DNA from: Xiphophorus maculatus
Taxonomy: Eukaryota; Chordata; Actinopteri; Cyprinodontiformes; Poeciliidae
Length of the DNA: 64,000 nucleotides
Direction of reading: 5' to 3'
Assembly: GCF_002775205.1 (NCBI RefSeq)
Contig: NC_036451.1
Coordinates: 22,804,351-22,868,350 of the forward strand
Shown here: piece after piece, positions 24,220 through 64,000 of the stretch
How the letters are laid out: each line of letters opens with the position of its first letter
How positions within the stretch are numbered: the first letter of the stretch is position 1
Translations under genes and position numbers: made by a program
Notes under the pieces: model-generated
Database searches by the model: none
Told to the model about the DNA's origin: nothing
The model's input: the letters and a program-made list of their open reading frames with translations, nothing else

Positions 24220-26974
24220 GTTAGAGCTCAGCTGATCGTGGACAATGTTTTGTGCAGCGCAGAAAATGACTCCCGGAGAACGTTGACCGTGCTAATGGTT
24301 CCGCTGTCACACAAAAATTCCGAGGTTGTGGCTCCAGAGGGCGCCCTTGTTTCTCAACCGTTCACGTTCTTGGTTCTTGGTTCTTGGTCATCGTTCAGTC
24401 TGTGTTGACCACATGGTGAATTTTTCGATATTTTGTCACGTTACATCCTCAAACCTCCGTGTATTAAATTGGAAGTGAATGTACAAATGAGTACAAGTAT
24501 GTGAAGAGGACAGAAAATGATACAGATAAAAAAAAAGGCATTTGTGCGTATGTATGTTGCCACACACGGTTGCAGCTGAGCAAGTGGACCCAACTCAGAG
24601 TGTGGGAGCTGAGAACAGATAGAAAAAACAGAAAGCTATGCCTTTGTTACTCACTGTCTTCATCGTTAAATCTGAAGATTGTTCTATATAAACCCTGGTG
24701 TTTTAAATGTTACGTTTAAGTTATAATACCCCCCAGATATTCATTTCTATCTACCTGCTGGTTCTCAGTCATCCAGGACATGACAAAACTAAAAATGGCT
24801 TAAAAATAAAGCAACTTAAGTTATAATTTAAACAGCCCATAACTTGTATTGGGAGCCATTTCAATAAATCAATGTTTATGAGGAATTTTATTAACAGCAG
24901 TTACTCATTAAAGCTCTTTTTATTTAGAACCGTAAAGTTTTGTAAAGGTGTAGCAGAGATTAGATCAGTGATACTGAACAAAACTTGTATCTAAGCAACA
25001 TTTGAATTTTAGTTTTATTTCTCAATAGGTTGCTTACTGAAAATAAAACATGTTTGATGTGCATTACTAGTCATTTTTGGTCCTGCAGCTTGAATGTGGT
25101 TTGAAAACCGTTTTAAACCACATTTTACTTTGCATTTCACTGTAACTTTGCCGACCTCCCACAAAATCGGTCTTAAGAAATGTTCCTGTTTATGGTCCCC
25201 CCCCCAATAATGAGATGGGATTTACGCCCTTGAGCACGGATTTCCATAAGCGGTGTCCAGAAAATGCATTTCTGCATTTTTGGATGCATGGCAAACTTAT
25301 CTGCAAGTGAGCTTAGTTCTTGCAGGTTGACCAGTCATCAGTGTGTGTTCCCTCTTCACAATGTGACGCTTAAACTCAGTGTGTTTTGAACGGAGAACTT
25401 GGCTGGACCTTAGAGACAGCAGATTCCAGAATGGCTCTTGGAGGAGCACGGTATCCTGTCTGAGGAAATCTGGACCGTTTCCTGTCCCCCCAACCGTTTC
25501 CCAGTTCCCAGTGCCAAATACGGGATCCTCAGCTGGACCTCAAAGATTTGCTGAAGGTGTCTGTTTTAACTGTAGTTCCCCAAACATTTTAGAAAGAAGC
25601 TTTCCAAAAACAACCAGACTGACAGACGGTTTAAGAACTCATGTTATTAACTCTTACATCTTTTATTCACTGGATATGTACAGTGGGATTTGTTGGGATG
25701 CAATTCAGATAATGTTTTCAGAAGTTGACATTAGTCGTCGTTGATTTAGAAAAGTCCAAGTTGGGAAAGATGGAGGTCTGTACCAACCTTAAATCTGAAA
25801 ATCTGACATGGTTAAAACTGAATTCACTGATATGCACCGTGAAAATTTTATTACATTGTTTATGTTTTTATTTTCACATTTAGTTTTGTCTTCACTTTCT
25901 ATTTATCATAAGTTCAATCTATTTTTCATCAATTTATTTTAAATAAAAAACTGATAAGTTAACAAAACCCTAACCTGCTGCAGCTATCTAAGGCTTCACA
26001 CTTACAATGTATAAGTATAATCACTATAATTGTCAGAAAACTTAATAAATGTTTTGTGTATCTACAACATATATGCAAATGGGGCATTATTGTAAATACT
26101 TTTCCTCTCCAAGTATTTAGTATCAAAAGTTCTGAGCTCCAGAAGTTTAGAACATTGAGAACAAAACGTTAACAATTCATAATTTCCTTCATTTTATGAA
26201 GTAACCCATGAGTCAAACAGTGGCTTACTTCACAGCTGTAAACCATAACAAGAGCTACTATGTTACTTTTATAACCGGGTGTTAAAACCTTTTAAATGAA
26301 TAAAAATATATTTTTTGCTTTGTTTATGCGTTTGCCATGTAAGTGGCGGAGCAGCCTCGCGGTTCAGCTGCATTGTTCTCCCTGATTCTTTCTGCAATGT
26401 GCCCACTTTAATGCAATGCACTCTCATACAATCGGCTTCCCTCTCCGTTTGTGCTTCATCGTGTAAACGTTTTGTGGCCATTCTTTTCGCACTGAATTGT
26501 GGGAGGCTGACCTTTAAGATCTAGAGGTCTGAGAACATAAACCACTCAACCACCAAGATGCAAATTTTAAGGCAAGTTTGAGTTTTGAGATAATTGCATA
26601 GGCAAAATGTCCCCTAGAACCTCATGAAGTGAGGCTTTTGTGTGCTGTTGGTATACCACATAAAATCCCAATAATATACATTAAAAAAAATCTATTTGAC
26701 ACTATTTACATCCCATAGGTATAATTTTAATCATGACAATTGTAACTTGCTTTATCAAATATCTTCTTATTGACTACAAGTCTGTAGCTATGCTATTTTT
26801 TCTCATCTTTTCCAGATTTTAAGATGAGAAAAATCTTTCACAGGACAGAGCAAAGCGCTGCGTAGGCCCATTGTAATCGTACTGTTTCTTCTTTTTTTAA
26901 TTTTCCCAAATGAATTTTGCAACAATTCAAGAGCAAGTGCAGTTCTTAGAAGAGAGGAGGGAAACATTGCTAGG
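24220..26974. other. intergenic region right of srd5a3
   Basis: Includes the srd5a3 promoter side and then 2.7 kb of AT-rich DNA. Around 24425-24500 and 26620-26740 there are scraps resembling Tc1-like termini. A 121-codon frame at 25379-25744 has no recognisable family and no splice or start context supporting a gene. Confidence 0.45.
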
Positions 26975-28140
26975 ATGGCGTGAAAAGGTCCTTGAGCCAT
27001 TGGTTGACTAGAGATCTGACTATTTTTGGACAAACTCTTTTACACAAAGCTGAAGGAGTGTCCAAATTAATTTATCCAAGCCGTTCTGCTTTTATCTCCG
27101 ACAAAAATACTAAGAAAGCCAATTCAATAATCTTTCAGTTCATCTGGAGGAACAAAACTCAGTGTTTTCGACAATGTTGTCTTATTAAAGATTATGATAA
27201 GGGTGGAATTAGAGCTTTAGATTTTGAGGCTCTGATTGGTTCATTCAGAATAAATTGGCTGAAGACCTACAGTATTTGTTGCTTTCCAACTCAACGTGGT
27301 TTCATGTCCCTAAAGCCATATTTAATATAAGCTGGGTGGCTTGGATATCTTGCTTTAAATGTGATTTTGAATTAACCAGGATTCCCATTTCACTGTCTAA
27401 TTTTCATAGACCAGTTTTGAATTTATGGAAAATGATATTTACCCACAATTTCACCCCACATGGATCCGTATTGTGGAATAACAGATCAACATTGGTAAAT
27501 GGAAAATCAATTTTTAAAACTGACTGGCATGAAAAAGGTATTCTAGTTGTCACTGACTTAATGGACAGTAATGGTGTTTTGTTAAATCATAGAAAATTTG
27601 CCAACAAATTTAATCTGAACGTTACTTCTTATGAAGATATTCTAGTGTTGCGTCATCTTTACCCAAACTGAAAATTGGAGACTATAGTTTGACTGATATG
27701 AGGTGCAACAATGTTGCACTTGTGGCTGCCTTCAAATCTAAATTGTTTAATGATCTCAATAACAGTATCTTGGTAACAACAAATGTGCCTATAATTGAGA
27801 GGGCGTTCTCCAAGTACGTCAAATCAAGTACGCTTCAAAATCTCTCACAATTTTTACCCAGTGGCAGATGTTTTTGCACAAAAGGTTTAAATTTGATGCA
27901 ACATGTTGTGCCTTTGGTGAATGTCCAGGAGAATCCCTTCATCGTCTCTTTTTTTTCTCTTGTCCCCTTTCTTGTAAACTGTGGAGAGACGTTAAGAATT
28001 GGCTGTCCCTTAAAACTGGGGACATCCCAGAGACAACCATCACTCACATGTTATACTCTGTTGAAGACTTTGATAGCCAAATATCTGACGCGGTAAATAT
28101 AATATCATATACACTGCTGGAAATGGAGAGGTTCTACTCC
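26975..28140 (+). mobile_element. LINE (L1/Tx1-type) ORF2 C-terminal relic
   Basis: Three successive broken frames read as the region after the reverse transcriptase of an L1/Tx1-type LINE. The first contains SKLIYPSRSAFIS, IIFQFIWRNK and KGGIRALDFEALIGSFRINW, a pattern typical of this part of fish LINE ORF2. The second contains NGVLLNHRKFANKFNLN. The last has a cysteine-rich stretch with ESLHRLFFFSC followed by LWRDVKNWLSLKTG, typical of the zinc-binding tail. Frame breaks near 27320 and 27670 show it is dead. The 5' part is missing, as in 5'-truncated insertions. Confidence 0.8.
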
Positions 28141-30230
28141 TTGTTTTGATTTTTTTTCTTAACCATTTTAAACTGTATTACACCTCAATGAAACATCTGA
28201 AATCCATTTATGCAAAAAAAAAAAAGGTAACTGCCAGCATCTCTACTTTTCTTTTGTTTGAAATCTTGCTCTATTTTTATCATTTGCCTTACGTGCTTGT
28301 CTTTTATAGTCTTAGCCCCATGTTTTGTTTTCTTTTTCTTTTTTGTACCTATGTTGCAATGTTTTGTATCTCAACTGATTGCATTGCAAGTTCAGTTAAT
28401 GTTCTACTTCCAGTGTAGTTGCGTTTTGTCGCCATCTCCTGGTCATTCATGAGTAAATGAAGTTTTTTTTTTCCTGTTGCGTTAATAAGCATGTTGCAGT
28501 AACAATAATAATAATAAAAAACATAATAAAAGTAGCAGTAGCAGCAAATAACTGAACAGTTTGCCAATCATTTGTGGCACTTGAGTTAAGGTTTAAATTA
28601 AGACCAGATCAGTTTTTGGCCTTTTGAACAGAAAGATGTTTTTTACTCTCTTACCATAAAACTAGAGTTTCATTTCTTTGCATGTCTGGACTCAGTGAAG
28701 GAATGCCATGTCAATTTCACCTTTAAAAGACACTGATTAAGAAAATTGGTGACAAGTTCAGTTCTTGTTAAATACTTTAGGCTATACGGAGTCATCCAAT
28801 ACATTTTAAAATGACTGGAAAGTTAATTTATTTCAGAAACTTTATCACTAATTGAACACATTGTGTAGATTGATTACACACATGGATGTCTGACGTCCTT
28901 TTATCTATGTTAAGAGTGACGATTTTCCTCTAATAGTTAATGAGAACAAAAATTTCTACTTTGAAAAACAGAAATGTGAGCTTTATGAAACGTATGCCCG
29001 ATAGCTACTGAAAGGTTATTATTTTTAAAAGGTACGTTTTAATCTGACAAGACTCAAAGTAATGGAAAGAAGAAGAAAAAAAACAACAGTGGCTGATGAA
29101 ACGTCCGAGTGGCCGATTAAACATTTTCTCTACCAGTCGCTGGTAGAGAAAACTCTCCAGCCACTGGAGAAAACTTTTAATTTCCACCCCTGATTATAAT
29201 ACAGAGCATGCAGATCTCAGTCTGCGGCTGTGCTGCATGCAACGTGACAGTGGAGAGGCAGTGAACAGAGCTGCGCCCTACGCTGACTAACTGCATCTTA
29301 ACACCTGAAATAAAATGATTGATGCTGGACTACCTACTGGCAGAAAGAATATGCTTGTTTTTGCCAGAGCAACTTAAATCTAGTTTTCTTTTATTATGCT
29401 TCTAAATTACAAATAGTCCTAACATATTGTCAGTGCACACAGCACTTCATTCGAATCATTAGGATCTGTACTCTGTCAATAACTCAAAACGCCCAATTAG
29501 GCTTGTTCATGGTTTTCATATTTACAAAACAGTCCCACACTTCACGTAAGGAGGAACAAAAGCAATGAGTTGAGAGACTAATATCTTCATTTCGGGTTAT
29601 ATATGTTATGATGTTGCGTCATTGTGGGGACAATTTTAAACTAGGTGGTCCGTAAGAGTTTGTTAAATAGGATAAGTGGTCCTTGGCCTGAAAACGTTTG
29701 AGAAACGCTGATCTACAGCCTTACATATTGCAAAGGCTGACATTTTCCCCCATTTATTACAAAACGGCAAACTCAGAAAATCTATCAGTTTTGCTTATTT
29801 TGATTAAGTACATGCAACAAGATTTAGATGAACTAAGTGAAATGTATCTAATTTATGCAACAATCTTTCGCTTTCTGCTTAGGGTTATTTACATAGATGA
29901 TTAAGGTATACTTGAATTTATTGTGATTGCATTTACTTAAAAAAATATTAGTGCGAACTGCTACAAGGATTTGATTAAAAAAAAAGAGTAAATCTTACTC
30001 ATTAGTTTTGTCAGTGTAAGGACTGGATTATGTTTGACAAAACTGCACTATAATTGGACTACATTAGCCCAGGCGGATTAGCAAATGAGACAACCATTCC
30101 AGTTTTGATGAGGCGGCTTGAAAACGCCTGGATGAGGCTGAATGAACAGGTTCAGCAGGGTGTTGTGTGGCTGCAGATGCCCCTCCCTCCCTGCGGGCCT
30201 CTCCTCTCGCTGAGGCGCCTCTCTGCATCC
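28141..30230. other. intergenic region upstream of kdr
   Basis: AT-rich DNA with small ATA repeats near 28500. No gene or confident repeat was recognised. Composition turns GC-richer from about 30100 toward the kdr first exon. Confidence 0.5.
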
Positions 30231-30231
30231 T

Positions 30232-30256
30232 CAGCAGCAGCAGCAGCAGCAGCAGC
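30232..30256 (+). repeat. (CAG)n tract in the kdr promoter / 5' UTR region
   Basis: About eight CAG units in a short GC-rich segment 230 bases upstream of the kdr start codon. The region lacks an obvious TATA box, as in mammalian KDR. Confidence 0.85.
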
Positions 30257-30315
30257 GGCTCAGTGAGAAACACACACAGGCGCCCTGCACTGCGCGCTGA
30301 CCGCTGGCCGTGTCC

Positions 30316-30483
30316 ATGACTCTCGGAACTTTGTGTGAAGTGGAACAGAAAACCTCGTTGCTTCATCATGGACTCCTATAATGAGGAAGTTTGATTTATT
30401 GTTTTTCTTTTTTTTTTTTTTCATTGTTGCTCTGAAGTTTTTGTCGATACTTTGATGAGGATTCAGTCCTTGGTTTTTGCCCG

Positions 30484-30487
<4 letters not shown>
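30316..30487 (+). promoter_or_regulatory. kdr: upstream ORFs ahead of, and overlapping, the kdr start codon
   Basis: Three short ATG frames precede the kdr start: 30316-30381 (21 codons plus stop), 30368-30394 (8 codons plus stop) and 30455-30487 (10 codons plus stop). The last ends TGA at 30485-30487, overlapping the kdr ATG at 30484-30486 in another frame. If the transcript starts upstream of 30316, these could restrain kdr translation. The transcription start is not known from sequence. Confidence 0.5.
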
Positions 30488-61283
<30,796 letters not shown>

Positions 61284-62616
61284 CCCTGTGCACTCCTCAC
61301 CTCTTAGACCTCGAGTTCCCTCGCTGTATAGAATATTTATCCTTTTCATGAGTGTTACAGTCAAGGAGCAATGACAGAAGACATGTCTGGAATTGCAGTG
61401 GTGTTGGGGGCTTTTACTTAAGAGGAAACGCAGCAAGTCAGAGCAGAACAAGGACGGTTGTATAATAAGGTTTTCTTCATCTCTCTTTGGACAACCGGAG
61501 GAATGGACATTTCTGGACACGCCCACTTCCTGACGCACAATCCACAAACTTCCTCTACTGCAGGATGTGAATCTGGCCTTTTAGATAAATAAGTCAGGAA
61601 GTTTCGTTTTGTTTTTTTTTTTCCTCCTTTCTTTCGTACCGTAAACTTTCTTTTGTCCGCACATTGAATGGCCAGTTCTCATAACAGTGTTTTTGGAGCA
61701 CATTTGTACATTTCTATTATTCACGTTCCTTTCAGTATTTTTTATTAAAAGCAGATGACTAAACCTAAATTTATTGTAACTAGTTTTATAAAAATTAAAA
61801 TACTCACCACCTGCTGTCCTTGAGTGTTTTTTCTAACTGCTTGCAGCCTTGGTTTGAGATTGTTTCCATCACTTTTCACGCCAATCCAGGAGGCCGTTTT
61901 ATCTGTTCTTGTGAACCACAAATGTCTCATTTCCTCCTTATGTGTCTTTTACGAGGAAAACAATACTTTCTCAGCCTTGGCCTCTCACTTTATGAGTGAG
62001 TGCGTCGTAGGGACAATGCTATGTCAACCTTGGGTATTGTTTTTAGGTGGATCCACCTAATGTGTGCAGTAACCAAACTATAAACCCAGTGAATTGGGGT
62101 CAGTAACATTATTCTCCATGTTGAAAAGTGGGGAATTTATTCTATGAACCCAACCCTACTTTCAATTTCTCTCCAATTTTTTCCCACTGTGTTCCTTGGG
62201 AAAATATTATTTTTTATTGTCAATTACGTAAAACCTCATTAGTTTGTGGTTGTAACATGAAACAATGCGGTGTAAGTACTTGAACAGCTGCCTCCTCCGT
62301 AGCGGAAACAGTAAAATGCTTAGTGTTTTTGCCGCAGGCGGTGACGTGGAGACTAAAAGCTTGCGGGGGTATACCCGGTCTGAGTGGCTGACGAATGAGA
62401 AGCTTGACAACAAAAAAACGTATTTTGTCTGCAATCAAGGACAACGAGCTTTTCTAATTATGGTGTGTCAGAGGAAACGGCCCAGACTCTGGGGGATTAC
62501 TTCAAACTTCCACCTCTAATAGTAGAGGTATATTTAGAAAGCCCTGTCTGTTCCTGTTTGTGGAGGACATACAGGCAGGTCAATGACAGTGAAGGCAAAG
62601 GGAAGGCAATGCCTTC
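61284..62616 (+). other. kdr 3' UTR and downstream flank
   Basis: Non-coding sequence after the kdr stop. ATTAAA at 61744-61749 is a candidate polyadenylation signal, giving a 3' UTR of roughly 480 bases if used. No further gene is seen downstream. Confidence 0.5.
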
Positions 62617-62620
62617 TTAA

Positions 62621-63529
62621 CCCTCCTGTTATGTTGGGGGTCAAATTGACCCGTTTTAAAGTTTAAATTTATTAAAAAAATAGTTGGAAGTATTTTTTTT
62701 GCATGAAACCTTTTCTATTTGTCTTAATAAGTGCACTCTACATATAAATTGAAAATGTATTCATTTTACACATTTGTACCAACTCTTAGTTCTACTTTTT
62801 ACATAGATACTGTTCAGGTCAATTTGACCCGGCAGTCCAGTTGAAGTGCAAAAAAAGATAAAAAAATGTCCAATTCTATATCTTTCCTTGCAGCTATGAA
62901 CCATATTTCACCACACACACACCCAGACACACACAAGCCCACTTTCTCATTATTCTCTTTACTTCACTAGGAAACTGCGAGAAAGCAGGTGTTCATACAA
63001 CTTTTGACTGGAATCTTTTCTGTTCCTGTGGACAAACTCCACCCACACTGAGTGACACTCAGCAGAAGTGGAGGAAAACATAATTACTCTCTGCATGACT
63101 CATTTATCTTGATTTTAATCAGCGGGTCAATTTGACCCTGAACAGTATGTGTGTCTCAAGTTCAATTATAAAGGTCACCCATTGAAAAAAAAAAAGTGTA
63201 ATATACATTTTTTTTTTTACCAAAGATCAATTTCAAGGAAATTATAGTTTTTTTGTGTCTAGGTTTTTTTCAGTGGACATAAAAAATGTAAATTCAATTT
63301 TTTATGTCCAAATGAGTAAATTGATCCTTAATTTGTGAGAAATAAAAAAAAAAACATCATTGCACAAATATTGATTGAAATGATTAGTATTGGAGTTACT
63401 AATCAGATACAGAAATGTTTTGGAGGAATTTTTTGGTTTCTGACACTATTGCATGATTAAACACTCCCTGGGTCAAATTGACCCATGAACATTATTGCTG
63501 TACCCTAGAAACGAACATAAACAGGAGGT
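62621..63529. mobile_element. piggyBac-type MITE, copy 2 (909 bp), inverted relative to copy 1
   Basis: TTAA at 62617-62620 and 63530-63533 flank ends CCCTCCTGTTATGTTGGGGG and (complement) ACCTCCTGTTTATGTTCG. Its complement runs collinear with 47576-48530, with scattered substitutions and small indels, including the stretch AGTGTCAGAAACCAAAA. Confidence 0.9.
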
Positions 63530-63533
63530 TTAA

Positions 63534-64000
63534 ACCGATATTACAGTGTCCATATTCATTCAGATGAGTAAGAGCATAAATATATGGGACTGTGTTCAAG
63601 AACGAGTCCTTAAGTAATATTGTATGTACTATAATTCAGTACAAAATTACTTTGCTACGCAACATAAAAGTTTGTCAATTGTAATTGCACTAAACTCTAG
63701 GATTTTTATTTCGCAATAATCAAGCAACAGTGCCCTCTGCTGTGAAAACAACATAATTACACACGCATAACCAACCAATATTCACATTAATGTGACGTTG
63801 CATGAATGTATGAAAAGAGCATTGCTTCATGTTGCAGCTTTTCTGGTCCCTCGTGTGAAATTAGGGACACAATACTAGGGTTCAGAAACAAAACAGCATG
63901 TGTGTTGTTGCTGGAACTCAAGAGTAATTTCCTCTGGAATAAGCAAACAAGCTGCAGGGAGATCTCTGCGGAGCCAGGAAATCACTTGGCATTCAGGAAC
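63534..64000. other. right edge, intergenic
   Basis: About 470 bases of non-coding DNA with no recognised gene or repeat. Confidence 0.5.

Noticed and set aside
25379..25744. 121-codon open frame between srd5a3 and kdr
   Set aside because: No recognisable domain, no flanking splice-supported exons, and composition is not protein-like.
27689..28149. Possible cellular gene in the 27.7-28.1 kb frames
   Set aside because: The sequence continues the LINE ORF2 tail in broken frames, including its Cys/His-containing end.

Overview
The window is a piece of a teleost fish chromosome. It shows split vertebrate genes with GT-AG introns, low gene density and many fish-type DNA transposon, LINE and SINE remnants, and the exon translations match vertebrate protein families throughout. 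All identifications are by reading and from remembered family sequences; no alignment or database search was run.

Layout. (1) 1-9485 (+): the 3' eighteen coding exons of clock, entering inside helix 2 of the bHLH domain and running through PAS-A, PAS-B and the Q-rich C-terminus to a TAG stop. (2) 15027-17078 (-): complete six-exon tmem165, 299 aa. (3) 21363-24219 (-): complete five-exon srd5a3, 315 aa. (4) 30484-61283 (+): complete thirty-exon kdr (VEGF receptor 2), 1333 aa. All exon junctions join in frame. Order and relative orientation match the CLOCK-TMEM165-SRD5A3-KDR block of human 4q12, here on the opposite strand, so this is an old conserved syntenic block. Because fish also carry a kdr-like paralogue (kdrl), synteny is what favours plain kdr, and the clock copy is then probably clocka.

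The genes do not form one pathway. CLOCK is the bHLH-PAS transcription factor of the circadian oscillator. TMEM165 (Golgi Mn2+/Ca2+ transport) and SRD5A3 (polyprenol/dolichol pathway) both serve glycosylation. KDR is the main endothelial VEGF receptor.

The rest is intron and intergenic DNA with many transposon relics. The clearest are: a 1310-bp hAT element with a perfect 8-bp target duplication (18845-20154); a 200-bp hAT-type MITE with an 8-bp duplication (12888-13087); a Tc1/mariner-family element with matching terminal repeats (43481-44742); two piggyBac-type MITE copies at TTAA sites in opposite orientation (47576-48530 and 62621-63529), the first nested in a Tc1 relic; a piggyBac relic with a decayed transposase (52085-54417); a LINE ORF2 relic (about 26975-28140); and an unclassified 3.1-kb repeat with a 785-bp tandem array and long hairpins in kdr intron 6.

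I found no bacterial-type operon, CRISPR array, rRNA or convincing tRNA gene. I also found no clear sign of a new multi-gene system. The most useful leads are regulatory features of kdr (overlapping uORFs, an immediate stop on intron 13 retention, two missing kinase-region tyrosines) and the nested and inverted transposon structures.
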